Shown piece by piece: positions 46,579 to 57,983 of a stretch of DNA of 64,000 bases; within the stretch, counting starts at the first letter, position 1, and every line of letters begins with the position of its first letter. This stretch comes from Collybiopsis luxurians FD-317 M1. Lineage: Eukaryota; Basidiomycota; Agaricomycetes; Agaricales; Omphalotaceae. The notes under the pieces were generated by a model that had not been told where the DNA came from, searched no databases, and saw only the letters and a list, made by a program, of their open reading frames with translations. Location of the stretch: assembly GCA_000827265.1 (NCBI GenBank), contig KN834761.1:189841-253840 (forward strand), given 5' to 3'. The translations under genes were made by a program, and so were the position numbers.

Positions 46579-47815
46579 ATGGCAAGTGTGTGGACTCTGC
46601 TCGCTCAAATTTTTCCGCCTTCACCCAAGTGGTCGGTGGACAAAATTCCTGACTTGACCGGCGAGGTTGCTATCGTGACCAGTATGTATATACTTATATA
46701 TGGCGATGTTTCAGCTGTCCATACTCACGATATTTTCCATGGTTTCCCTCTTGTTACTTAGGTGGGAATATCGGATTAGGCAAGGAGACATGCAAACAGC
46801 TTTTGATCAAAGGCTGTACCGTCTGGCTTGCTGCGCGCTCTCAGTCAAAAGCAAATGAGGCAATTACGGAGCTGAAGCAGGAGACAGGGGAGGAAGCACA
46901 TTTTTTGTCGCTTGACCTGAGCAATTTGAAAGCTGTGAAAGAGGCCGCGGAAGCATTCAAAAGGTAAGGTTCATACACATATTTTACTTCAGTCTCTTGT
47001 TCGACATTTGCTCAATAATTTTTCTAGGCAATCTACTGCTTTGGATACTCTCATCTGCAATGCTTGAAAATGTTGTGCCCACCCATCGAATATCTTTCCG
47101 CACAAGGATTCAATCTTCAATTCGGGGTCAATGTCCTAGGTCACTTTTTGCTGATCCAGTAGCTCCTCCCTCTTCTTCAAACTACACCTGGCTTTGTCGG
47201 AGACTCAAGAGTGGCCTGGGTTGCATCCTCTGCCAACTTGCACTTCTACATTCCAATTAACTACTTACAGATACTGCTTCCTGAAAGAAACTTTCCCTAT
47301 GGATTTGTACCTCCAATCAAAATTCATTACAGTTATGTTTGCAAACTATCTTTCCAGGCTTCTGGAGCAAGATACAAATTCAAGGGTGATATACATCTCT
47401 TTAAATCCAGGCAACATTGCTATGGATCTGTTTCGAAAATTTCCGAAGATTTTGAGGAAGATTATGGTGAGTGTGACTAGAATAATTGTGATTCATATTT
47501 TTTTTCCTTTGATCCTGCTATCAGCTCAGAAAATGCAGCTTACTACTCATTCTTAGGACTGGGTCTTGTATCCAACTTCAAAGGGTGTCCTTTCCCAAGT
47601 TTTTGCTGCTACAGATCCCATAGCTGTGCAGTATAATGGCATGGTATGTGAACTTTGATTTGTTTTCCCTATACCCAAAAAAATGCTCACATTGCTTTGA
47701 CATAGTACATCCACCCTTGGGCTCATCTTGGAGAACCCTATCTGAAAATAAAGATGTCCATGAGCAACAAAAGATGTGGAGTTACTGTATAGATGCTATC
47801 AAAGCCTACCAATGA
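46579..47815 (+). pseudogene. short-chain dehydrogenase, copy 1, broken
   Basis: Five-exon structure parallel to copy 2 (57984-59216). Exon 1 ends with A rather than G before the intron, so the TGGNIGLG cofactor loop becomes TSGNIGLG. In exon 3 the conserved NAG motif is interrupted: AAT GCT is followed by TGA at 47065-47067. Near 47745 one base is missing relative to copy 2, shifting the last exon. The donors and acceptors are mostly kept. The protein would end after about 110 residues, before the catalytic YxxxK, so this copy is a pseudogene. Confidence 0.85.
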
Positions 47816-48589
47816 AATAAATGCATGTACAGTTTTGGAGAGAAGCTCGCTGCTCACTGCTGGCATAGGATCACCTGAATAGAGATTGAGATTTTGAGTA
47901 TATTAATGCCAATCACATGGATCTATTATTCTGTCATGGTAGGGTGAGATGGAAAAGCATACAGCCATCTTCCTCAAAGAGAAAGCACATATCAGATTTG
48001 ATGATGGAGATTTGCTGGAGTAATATGAGAATGAACCAGCTTTGTCAGCAAAACCAAGCCTAGGCTAATGCTGGAAGTCTGAGGGAGTCTGAGAGCACCC
48101 AGGAAATTAACCAAATCCTAGGAACCCTCAGAAGTTTTTTACTTACCCTTTTCTAGTCCTGAGAATTCCATGTACCAGCAAGGCTTTGATCATTACCTCC
48201 ACTTGCATTGCTGTATGTGTCTGCATCATAAAGCCTGATAGGAGACACTGCTTGTCCCAAAAATCATTGACTGTACTATGCTATTTCAAATGGAAGTTCA
48301 GTCATGCATCATGGACACCTCTGAACTGAACTGAAATTGCCATCCATCATGCTTCAAGTCAGGTTCTGCCAAACTACTATTTGGTCCAGTCATATTCTCA
48401 AAAAAATTTTGGCTGTCCAAGGTCAAATTAATGCAATTACATGAGAATTGGTTCGCTGTGAGGATGCCATTTCACACTTGGAGAGCTCATTAAATGGATT
48501 AAAGTGTAGTGTTTGATGTAGCTCAAGCAGCAAGCTTAAGTTCTTAAGCATTTTAATATGTACAACATACTTATTGAAGGTAACTGAGT
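47816..48589. other. unassigned spacer between duplication units
   Basis: About 770 nt with no counterpart recognised in the window and no coding signal. Base composition differs from the flanking genes; possibly transposon-derived, which is inference. Confidence 0.35.
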
Positions 48590-48688
48590 TCAATATTTTG
48601 AATGACTTATGCCAGAATCTGCAGCAAGTCTCTGAATTTTGGATCAGGAATTCCAACATGTAATCTGATCTAGGTTGGAATGAGACAT
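48590..48688 (-). pseudogene. CSNC-type F-box gene fragment H (first exon start)
   Basis: Minus strand from 48688: ATGTCTCATTCC (MSHSNLDQI), then a mutated CSNC (CWNS) and a stop, then SKIQRLAADSGI. It is preceded by TTGCAG, the intron acceptor found in the intact genes. Only about 100 nt remain. It sits exactly at the left edge of duplication unit 2. Confidence 0.7.
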
Positions 48689-48727
48689 CTGCAAGACAAA
48701 CCCACTGAATATGATTCATTTGCGGCT

Positions 48728-50763
48728 TCACACTTTGACAAAGACGCGTCGATTTTTCTTGAAACGAGCTAAGGAGGGATGTAAGATACATTCAGAGACA
48801 TTCGGTACGTTGCTCACCATACAATATAATGAATGCTCCCAATAATTGCATGGCACCAGAATATATCGACACTGCAGTCCAGTTATTTCCAGACGACGAA
48901 AGCACCACAGCTGCAATCGTGGAGCCTGCGAATTGGCCTGCAAAAGCGGTCACGTAGTGTATATAGAACTCCAGTTTAGATCGAAAGATCCCTGAACGCA
49001 TTTCCTTACCTGGTGAATTCGCCAATATCATAAAGCCGGTGATAGTCGACAATCCTTCGACGCCAAAATGCTTCGCACATACCACCGGCATCAAGCTGAT
49101 AAAGCAGTTACCAATTAAACCGTTAAGTATGGAGAAAACCATGAAGGTCGCGTATGTCCGAGCAAAAGTCCAGAAAAATATTTGGAGGAGACCTCCGAAA
49201 AAGAAAGAACAGAAAAACATGTTGGTAGGCCCGATGTAGTCAGACAAACGTCCAGCAGTGATCTAAACAGTATTTAATAACATGAAGCCTAAAGTCAGGA
49301 AGGAAACGCAGGATCGCTAGAAGTGGGATCTCCTTACTCTACCAATACCGACTAAAAGCATCTGAAGTCAGCCTCTTCAACTGTAATCTGGTAATACACA
49401 AGGATACATACGACAAAAGTTCATTACTATCAAAGGGACGGCGACTATAAGGGAGTCTGGATTGAAGTATGGTGCTATCTGCTTGGTGTATGTTTCGCTG
49501 AAATAATAAGGTGACTAAATCACACCCCAAAAAAACTTGTCAGGATTCACGAAATGCAACGATTCAACGACAATTTACCGTAAAGCCAAAGGCTCCGAAA
49601 AACATGCTTAAAGCAACGCTATAAAATGAACCATTGACCTTTGCAGGGAGCCAACGTTTCTTGGCGGCAGGGTTCACTCCTGGATGTACACGCTCTTTGA
49701 GCAAAAACCACGCAAATATCCAGATAACTGCGTGCGCGGTGCTGAAGGCGAGCAAGCTGTTTCTGTAACCTATCTTGACAATACTGCAGCGTAACGAGTT
49801 GGTAGTTCTGTCATTTCCCAGGCCAAACGAAAGGAACAGGAGCGGAAACGTACAGTCGGCGCATAATCAAAGACTCGATCCCGCCACCGATACCGGTTCC
49901 ACTGACGGCAATGCCTGTAGCTAACCCTCTTTTCTTGAAGAACCATTGCGAAGGGAATGCAAAGTAGAGGGGCATCCCGATTCCTCCAGTGATGCCCAGA
50001 AGAACACCTTGAAATATGAATAGATGGTACACTTTTGTAGCAAACGCCGACGCGAGCAGACAAAGATACATCAGTGCGCAACTGATGGCGATCATTTTCT
50101 GTTCGAGTCATCAGCGCCCCGAGTGGAGCTTTCGTGTATGGAGGATGATACCTTGTACCCACTGAGTGCAACCATTAATATCCGCAATGCAAGATTATCA
50201 GGACAACGTAAATCATAACTACTTACAATCGATCTCCTAAACCTCCGAAAAGATATGAACTCGCACTCATCGTCTGACAAAAGGGTCAGTCAATGATGAT
50301 ACCCACCCCCACCTGGCTCACGAGATTTGTCAATCCTATAATGGTATTGAGTACACTCAAGCTAGTCCCAGGAAACATTGTTGTATGGAAGTAGTCTTGA
50401 AGGATTCCCCAGTTGAGACCCCAGCCGCTGGAAGAAAAAGAATCAGTTATCTCCGTCAGCAGATCCAGGGCTGACCAGAAAATCAGCGTACAGAGCGGTG
50501 CAGGCGTAAAGAAAACAACCGAACACGACAAGCCAGGCTCGAAGGCCGCCATCTGGGTAAGCCTGGTCGAAGGGGATGAGGGTAGACGCAATCTCCGAAT
50601 CCGTCCTCTCTGGCAGTGGGACAAGGCTCTTTTCCCGAGTTAGTGGCTCCCCTAGCTCCGCTAGAGGATCAGGCGATTGAGGAAACGTCGTCTCTACGGG
50701 CATCGTATCGCTGGACTGGATAACATAGGGAGCAGAATCTTGTTTTTCCTTTGAGTCCGACAT
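48728..50763 (-). CDS. MFS monocarboxylate-type transporter, copy 2
   Basis: Same 11-exon structure as copy 1, from the ATG at 50763 to TGA at 48728-48730. Landmarks: YPDGGLRAWLVVFGCF, GLNWGILQDYFHTTM, a 10-nt exon encoding the end of F-GYK, GGIGMPLYFAFPSQWFFKKR, GLATGIAVSGTGIGGGIES, a 14-nt exon encoding the end of C-LGIGR, AGRLSDYIGPTN and ARFKKNRRVFVKV. Differences from copy 1 are scattered and mostly conservative (for example YKKR to FKKR, GFA to GIA); no stop or frameshift was found. It is probably functional and redundant with, or recently diverged from, copy 1. The substrate is unknown. Confidence 0.85.
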
Positions 50764-51789
50764 CCTGGTCGGTTGAAACACTGCCAAAACGGGGAAGAAT
50801 TTTTGCGCTGAAAAAACAGATACACGACTCCCATTTGCAAATTTATACTGAACGAGATCGTGTTCTCGTGTTTAGCATATATATCCAAACGACTCAAAAA
50901 TAGGGTAGGAAACACGCACTAAGATGGAATACACGATCAGCGGGTTCGGACCGGCAATCCCCTGTTGGACGACGAATGTTTCTAGAAATTCGAAGCATAC
51001 GGCCCGACAATCGACGCCGGTTACCGTATAATCGAGGCAAGAGTTTTATCTGAAGATGCCAGTGTCGGTGCCAGTGTCTATCTAGCTTCAGATATCTCAT
51101 TAAACGGGCGAATGTACGTATCACATTCAAATCTAAAGCAAAAATAAGCGAGTCATTATAAAAAGTCCCAAAAATCCCAATTGTCGTGATCAAGAGAAGA
51201 CGTACTTGATGATATACGCTGTGATGTATATCAACTCTCTAAGTCGTTCATTGGATAAAGCTCCGAATGCCGCATAGTGCCGTTGCATATGAAGGCTTGA
51301 TAGAACAGCCACGTTCAGGGCTCGGGCTCGTGTTCTGAATCCTCGAGCAGAACATCAGCGTGAAAGCAAGTATACCGCTGTCTAGTTGACTGACGGACAT
51401 CATCCATTGTAGTCGCTTCAATATGTCAATGGAACCCTTCCCCTCCTCACGTCTACGGCGCCGCTGAACTGAATACTACAACGGCAGGCAGTACTAGTAC
51501 TCACGCAATTCCGTAAGTTCAGAAAGAATAGACAAATACGGCCTTTTTTCACTGGAATCCTTACCAGAATAGTCTTTCCCCACAAACCATCGTCGGTAGT
51601 CGATAACGGCGAAGCATAGCCAAAAAGCTTCGGAACGCTTTGTCCATGCACATTCCCTTCAGATGTAGGTATTGTACTTCGGTGAGTGTAGACACACCTA
51701 GATCAAAGATCCTCTAAACGAGATCATTATTGGATTGACGCTCGGATTTTTCGGAACTAACAGCGTTAGTACAGCCAGTTATTTATGTG
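50764..51789. other. 5' flank of MFS copy 2
   Basis: Alignable with 42564-43520. No separate gene supported. Confidence 0.45.
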
Positions 51790-52110
51790 TCAATGTCGGA
51801 AGAACCTGAACAAGAGATAGAAGAGGTGTCGCAAACAGGCGAAGGAGACTGTAAACCTGCGGCTAAGGTCCAGAAATATGTTCCCCAAGGAGCTATTCAT
51901 TTCGCTACCAGTTATCAGAGATGCCAGTGAAGGGTTAGACTTTGGCCAGGTAACAGAATATTGAGCTGGCCGCGTAAGCCAATCAGGTATTCGTGGAGAA
52001 AGAAGACCAGCTTTGGCGCCCAAAACTTTATTATACAAATGACGCCACTGACGCGTCGTGACTTGTGCGGGAGTACTCGGAAGACGCGTCCTCCAATTTT
52101 TGCTGCAGCC
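51790..52110 (-). other. conserved unassigned reading frame (unit 2)
   Basis: Counterpart of 43521-43890: LPSTPAQVTTRQWRHLYNKV and AGLLSPRIPDWLTRPAQ are unchanged or nearly so. Product unknown. Confidence 0.35.
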
Positions 52111-52209
52111 TAGCATTGAAGAAAAAAAACATTAAAATATCGTCCACGTAGTATTCTCAGTCCCACATCCAGATTCCCAATTCACATTTGAAATATTCAA
52201 CCCCTTCAT

Positions 52210-53260
52210 CAAACACCTCCCCATAGAACATCCGTCTCCTCTGCCTCTGGAATCTGATCAAAAAAATGATCCTTACCCTAGGCCTCAACAATCCTCAATT
52301 GTGACTAAAATTTCACACCTTCTATACTCCGCGATATCAGAAACACATTTTTTTTATTGGTATACGGGCATTACGGTATCATCTCCTGCACCATGGGAAT
52401 ACTGGGGGCCAAGATACGTCTGAGCAAATTTGAGGGAATACGGTATGGCACTTTGCTAGATCAGGATCTCTGTGGTCCGCTGCTTTTTGTAGAAGGTAGA
52501 GCTGTTCGTTCGAGTCGAGGTATGCCGGACGTAAGATATCTGTTAGACTTGGTTGATAGTCGTCGGTACATGTCCCTAGCTGGAAATATAAAAGTGCTAC
52601 AGGCATACGTGGGCTGGCAGGACGTGCAAGACAAGTAGCTGTGGGACGATTAAGGCTAAGGGGGGGTCTGCCAAGGAGGTCTGCCAAGGGGGAGTCTGAT
52701 AAAATATTTGAGGCTACGGAAGGCTCTGGAGGGTATAGGTAATCTTTACTTTCATTTGTTTCAAAAATAGGACCTCCACGGCGAAAGGGTTTGTTTTCAG
52801 GAAGGGATATTAAGTATTCCGAGTGGAGGGTAACATGAATGAATGAAAGAATACCATCCCAGAGCCAAAACGGAATGCACATCTCCGCTCATTCTAAAAA
52901 CAGAAACACTTGCAGCCGGTTCAAGTTTGGGGGTGACGTGTACTGCTGCAAAGTAAGCACAACTACCGCCTGCACTAGACCCTGCAGCCATTATCCTCAA
53001 AGGATCGATCCGAGAGTTAGGGAAGGTATATTTGTCTTGGTTTTCCATGGAGTCCAAGGTCTCATCGGAGGCTCCGCCACGTAGAAATATGCACTTCATG
53101 ATGAACGGTGATAGATCCGGTCGGAATCAGACGTCAATCCACAGAGATGACAGGTATGCCAATGTCGTTACAGTCCTGCGAAACTTCATCAACAGTGAAG
53201 CTGGTGAGAGACTGTCGTTGATACATCTGGGCGAGCGAAGTCAGATAGGAATCTAGGATC
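52210..53260 (-). pseudogene. alpha/beta hydrolase (fold-3 type) relic, unit 2
   Basis: Minus strand: GIPVISVD then a stop (TGA) then RLIP near 53135, where active members have YRL. Then RIDPLRIMAAGSSAGG at about 53010-52966 with the intact nucleophile elbow GSSAGG, FAAVHVTPKLEP and FRMSGD. Beyond this the frame shifts to LPENKPFRRGGPIFE and LAKCHTVFPQICSDVSWPPV, and shifts again before HGAGDDTVMPV near 52385. The family fold is clear (esterase or lipase) but at least three lesions make it a pseudogene. The stop before RL is at the same codon as in unit 1, so that break predates the duplication. Confidence 0.7.
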
Positions 53261-53420
53261 GTCGAACATAGACGGACAGGAAATTGCCAAGTTGGTACAG
53301 ATACTCGGATGTACAAGGTTCGTATCGAGAATATGAGTATACGTAAATCAAGTTCCCTACACGTAATCTGGCCCGTTGGATATCTATACACCACTACATA
53401 TGTAGAGGGTCCGTTAAAGG

Positions 53421-54768
53421 CTAGAAATACTCGTCTACATCGATATAAATGAATCTATCTTGTCCGACGACAGATGAAATCTGGGTGCGAAATGTCTCCC
53501 ACTCCTCCTCGTCGAAATCGCGGGTGTCACACTTTGCAGAGAATTTTTGTAAGGTACAACGAGATCGAGTTAGCATGGATGCCAGTTGTGGAAGTTGGCC
53601 CTCATCGCACTTGGTGAAAAATTCCAAGTCGGTAAGAGCGGGAAGGTAAGGACCTTTCCATAGACATGCAGATTCATTGTCGTCCAGTCGATGTAAGAAA
53701 ATGTCCAGACGCGAAAGGTGAGCATGACGACAGACTTGCGATGGGACTTTGTTGTGTTGAGACTCCAGTTTAAAGGTTACCAGGTGCAATTCGTCCAAAG
53801 AAGGGCATCGTGCGAGCAGTTCCGATAGCGAGCTACCTATATATGTTCTAAGCTTCAGGAAAGTCAGATTGCTCAAATTAATGGGATCGGTGCGACGGAG
53901 ATGTGGTAATTCGCAATCGGGGGCATTGTAGGAATTTGTAATCAATCCCAGAGTCGTAGATAGAGGTGCTGAATTTCAAATTAAGATGTTCAAGAAGAAG
54001 CCATTGCGATCTACCAGAAGCGCGCAGCGCTTCTGCAATATATTTCATGATTATTGCAGATTCGTCACGTTCAAGATGAAACCGTACGTCTTTCCATTGT
54101 TGCGTAGATTCGAGTAGAACATCCAACACTGGTGCGATATGCTCCGCGTCATTTCTACTGAAGAGACGATCTATAACCAATCTCCTTGGAGCATTCCCAG
54201 CGCGCACTTGGAAACACTCTCGCAAGAATTGGACGAGTTCAGGAGTGGTGTGAGAAAGATCATAGCCGTATATGCCCAATGAAGACCACACGCGAGTATC
54301 GGACATTACGAGGGTTCTCCACCAAGAGCAAACCCAGGTCAGAGTAAAAACCCGGCTTTGAAGCTTCCTTGACTGCTGATCCCCCCAGGAAACGGTTTCG
54401 TTAAGCATCATTGGTTCTGCGACATCGTAAAATATTTCGGTCAGAATCTCTGGGGGCAGCTTCCGAATGGGAGTGAGAAGAGATTTCCTAGGCCCAATCC
54501 TCTTCTGAGCCGTGTCAGTTCGAAGCTTCTTCAACCTGCCCAATTCTTCCTCCAGTTCTGATATGGCACGATCGAAGCGTTCCAGATCCCTATGTGCTTC
54601 GTCGATCAAGGCGTGCATCTGTGCGCGATCTTGAGCGTTGCCTGGAATGTCATTCAGTCTATTCCTCTGCAGAAGTTCCTGATACTCTGCGTCCTCCATG
54701 GCAGCGAGTCCGTGAATTTTGGTCCGGTAATTTGAACACAGGATCTGATCTGAGTTGAATCGAAACAT
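53421..54768 (-). pseudogene. CSNC-type F-box gene copy E, one frameshift
   Basis: Starts MFRFNSDQILCSNYRTKIHG at 54768 directly after an intron acceptor (TTTCTTGCAG). Coiled coil, F-box LTPIRKLPPEILTEIFYDV and most of the LRR-like region are open. Near 53918 about eight bases are missing relative to copy A, so the frame leaves CPRL and ends in a spurious tail, while the true continuation (ELPHLRRTDPINLSNLTFL to VDEYF) is open in another frame to 53421. Copy A and copy E are the closest pair in the family yet carry different lesions, so they decayed independently. Confidence 0.82.
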
Positions 54769-55039
54769 CTGCAAGAAATAAACCACTGATTAGCAATTTA
54801 GGTCTTTCCGAGAGTAGACGCTTACCCTACGAGGAGGTTCTAACTCAAATGCGTAAACTCGAACGAAGCGCCCAACAAGCGCTCCCGCCAGATTCACACG
54901 GTGGGTCGACTTTCGGTGCCCATCCGCACTTCTATTCGTCACTGGCGCTGGGCGGCATCGCAGAGTACGAGTTATCCTCCTCAACTTGTAAGTGCTTTGT
55001 AGACACACGGAGCGTCCAACAAGCGCTCTTGGCAATCGC

Positions 55040-55350
55040 AGCTGGCGTTGACGCGTTGGCGCGTGCTGCTGCAAAGTAAGCATAAATACCATCTGCACCA
55101 GACCTTGCAGCCTATATGTACAAAGGACCAATCCGAAACCATAGAAAGGTGAGGGTGTCTTGCTTTTTCATGAAATCCAAGGCCTCATCGAAGGCTCCGA
55201 GACCAGAATCCACTGCGTAGAAATATAAAGGCTCTTGCACACCTTTGACAATACGATGAGTGATGAGATCTGGTCGGAATCGGAAGGGAATTCACAGACA
55301 TAATAACTATGCCAATGCCGTTCACGCGTCCTGCGAAACTAAATCAACGA
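55040..55350 (-). pseudogene. third alpha/beta hydrolase fragment
   Basis: Minus-strand stretches VDSGLGAFDEALDFMKKQD (about 55215-55160) and ADGIYAYFAAARANA (about 55090-55045) match the middle of the hydrolase relics at 44 and 53 kb. The conserved words ATGCCAATG and TCCTGCGAAACT recur at 55310-55340. Both ends are missing. Confidence 0.6.
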
Positions 55351-55770
55351 TGGAGGTAGCTCAGGTCGATTTGGATATTATACTGGTCATTCTGAGGGAA
55401 AAAATTTGCACGATAGCTAAAAGTAAATCCTCAAGCATGGAACTAGACCAACGCCCCAGCTTTGAAGGGTGTCCCACAGACGATATAGGAAGGCATACAT
55501 CCAATTTGATGGAAACGCATTCGAATATTTTATAGCTGAAGTATTGAGCTCATAATGTAGAAATTAGCAAAGACAGTAAGCAGAGAAAGAACGTCGGTAC
55601 ACTCAGCAAAACTGTTCAACGACTGCTTAATTAGCATCGTTGAATACAAGATGGCCAAAAAGTCCGTAAATTTGAAGTATCAATACACAAGATGTAAGCT
55701 AACGATACAAAGGTATGAAAGTCGGTCCGAAGCTAGTATATAGGTAGTATATGGCGAATGTGAAGCATTT
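55351..55770. other. 3' flank of RING gene
   Basis: About 420 nt with no supported gene. Confidence 0.45.
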
Positions 55771-56634
55771 TTAACAGACTGTAAGATCGACTTGACGAAG
55801 CTGGGATACAGACCCAAGCTTACGACAAGTAGGGCATCCCTGACCTTGCTCGAAAGCGTGGCTGATACATCTGCAAAGGGTATCAGAATTAAGACCGACG
55901 AAGAGATAAAAAGCAGCTGCACTTACGAAGAGCAGAATAGATGCCCACACCTCGTAACAGACATCTTCTTCGGAGCGCAAAGACAGATGGGACACGTTTG
56001 CTTCAACGCCTTGGCAGAAGTTTCAGACCGTTGTTTTGAGATGCGCTGCTTCAGTTCCAAAATCTTTTTAACGACCTGGACACGAGAAAGCTCGTCCTGC
56101 TCGGCGACGATGACTTCCTCTTCGACGTTTTCTCGACGTGTGATTTCAGCTGCGACTCCATTTTCCCAAGAGTAGGGGTAGAGTTCACGTTCCGTAGCGT
56201 AAGCGGTGTCATCGTCGAATTCGTTACGCTCTTCCCGGTGGTAAGGGGTGTGGTCGAGATGAATCCGGAGAGCCAGAGGTGTATCAAAGGACTTTTCGCA
56301 AGTGGTACAATAGTGATGACGGTTGGATAGAAGATAATGCTAGGATAGGGGCGTCAGCGAGGTCCCAAAAAGTGCAGAGAAAATGACTTACGCGTCTCAA
56401 CGAATTCATATTCAAAAAGCTCTTTTTGCACAAGTCGCACCGAGGGTGACGATCCGAAGACTCCATGTGGTCTCGGAGAAGGGATTTGGATTTGAAGTAC
56501 AAGTCACACAGAGAGCAGTAGAGTTCTCGATACTCTTCAGAGGGATCGAGGCAAACAGATTGTGCATATGGTTTGCTTTCGCTACGGGCCATCATGGAAG
56601 CCGAGGTGGAGGTGGAAGCAAATTCAGATGTCAT
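55771..56634 (-). CDS. C2H2 zinc finger plus RING finger protein, three exons
   Basis: Exons 56634-56392, 56339-55927 and 55870-55771 join to 251 residues. N-terminal Ser/Thr-rich leader, then three C2H2-like fingers: CSLCDLYFKSKSLLRDH, CDLCKKSFLNMNSLRRH and CTTCEKSFDTPLALRIH. An acidic/charged linker predicted as helical (VVKKILELKQRI) leads to a C3HC4 RING: CPICLCAPKKMSVTRCGHLF, CSSC and CPTCRKLG. RING fingers act as E3 ubiquitin ligases; the C2H2 fingers may bind nucleic acid or protein. Similar C2H2-RING proteins occur in agaricomycetes, but I cannot name a characterised orthologue. It has no counterpart in duplication unit 1. Confidence 0.85.
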
Positions 56635-57983
56635 GATGATGATATATGAAGCAGGCGTTAAAGCTTTAGAGTTGTGCGAGTAGATGAGGGTAAGAGTTCA
56701 AGTTGTTGAAGAAAGAAGGACGCTTGAATAGGACCTTTATACCTTTCGAGATAGGATCTAATCTGGTAAACGATCGAAGACAAATCCGGAGATGATTTCA
56801 CCGGCGGACGTGGCAATGCTTGGGCATTCATGGAAAAGGAGCCTAGTCGAAGCTTAAGGGGATTCGACCCTGGACGTCCTACAGAGCTTGAGGCGCGGAT
56901 TGGCGGTCTGAGGAAGGACCAGAAAAGTAAAAAACCCTGCGCTCAACTAATGTTGCCCTTGGGTTTCCTCAGTCCATCTCCAAACGGTTGAGTAAGTATC
57001 GACGAAGACTTGGTCTTCCAGTTAACAATCACAAAGAACCCGGAGAAACTTGAGGGAAGCGACAACGCCTGGATGTAAGCTAAGGAGGTTACTTCAAGAC
57101 AGGATTTCGATACAGTTCTAGAGTTACGTCAGTAACTGTCAAGCTCTGTCTGACTCACAGACCCTGTTTATCAATCAACTGATGGTTCGAGCATAGTCGC
57201 AAAGAGGTGAGACGGACCTTGCACTAGGACTATTCAACTTCCGCGAACCAGGGCGAGTTATATTCACATTCACCTGGTCTCATATTTTCAAGTCAGCTCT
57301 CTTCGAGATTTTCGAAAGGAAAAAAGAGTGCGAATTCGTTAGCTTTGCGAGAACAAATTAACTACCTACCAATAATTTCTAAATTCTCAGCACTTTGCCA
57401 ACAATCAGCAATCGAAGAAATTTCAAGGCCTGTGACACGTATAAGACAGTAAATTAATCGAAGCCATGATCAAAGCAGTGCCTGAGCGCCCAATTGCTGC
57501 TTCAGGCTTCAATTACAAATACTAAGTCGATTATAAAAAATGAGCCACGCAAAGTTCGGTAATGCTCGGCGGAGCGAATGACCGGCAAGTCTACTACTGT
57601 ATAGTCGGAAGGCAAGGATAAACATTTCCGTTTTGGGGTCAACAATGGCGTAAAAGTTCCTGGCTAATCAATCCACAATCAACTAGTTATCGAGCCGAGA
57701 CGATATTCAGCTGAAAGCTTCCAGATTCCTGCTTTTGCGCAAAACAGCAATTACGCTCAAGTAGGTTGTGTACTGGGCCTTGAAGTGAAGCACAACGCTA
57801 TTCCCGGAGGTTAGGGGCCAAAGCGAGGGATGAAAGAGACGGATGTCGAAATGAGTTGATTGCGTATGGTAGTCGAATCAAACTCGAACGGGTAAACCAC
57901 AGACGCCATGACAATGTATCCATTACGCGTTTAGGTGGTATAAAAACCTCTTCAGTTTTAGATAAAGAGTAACGTCTCTTATC
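56635..57983. other. intergenic between divergent RING and SDR genes
   Basis: The first 470 nt are specific to this locus. From about 57110 the sequence aligns with 45540-46560 upstream of SDR copy 1. No gene recognised. Confidence 0.5.

Larger units (their letters stand above)
40485..47820. repeat. large direct duplication, unit 1
   Basis: Carries, left to right, MFS transporter (-), conserved frame and hydrolase relic (-), F-box fragment (-) and SDR pseudogene (+). The same order recurs at about 48696-59220. Coding and intergenic sequence, including MFS introns and the region upstream of the SDR, is alignable between units, so it was duplicated as DNA. Unit 1 lacks most of the F-box gene and the whole 54.8-57.1 kb segment of unit 2. 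Confidence 0.85.

Noticed and set aside
56850..56890. GGGGATTCGACCC, T-arm-like
   Set aside because: No matching A box or D arm upstream and no acceptor pairing, so not a tRNA.
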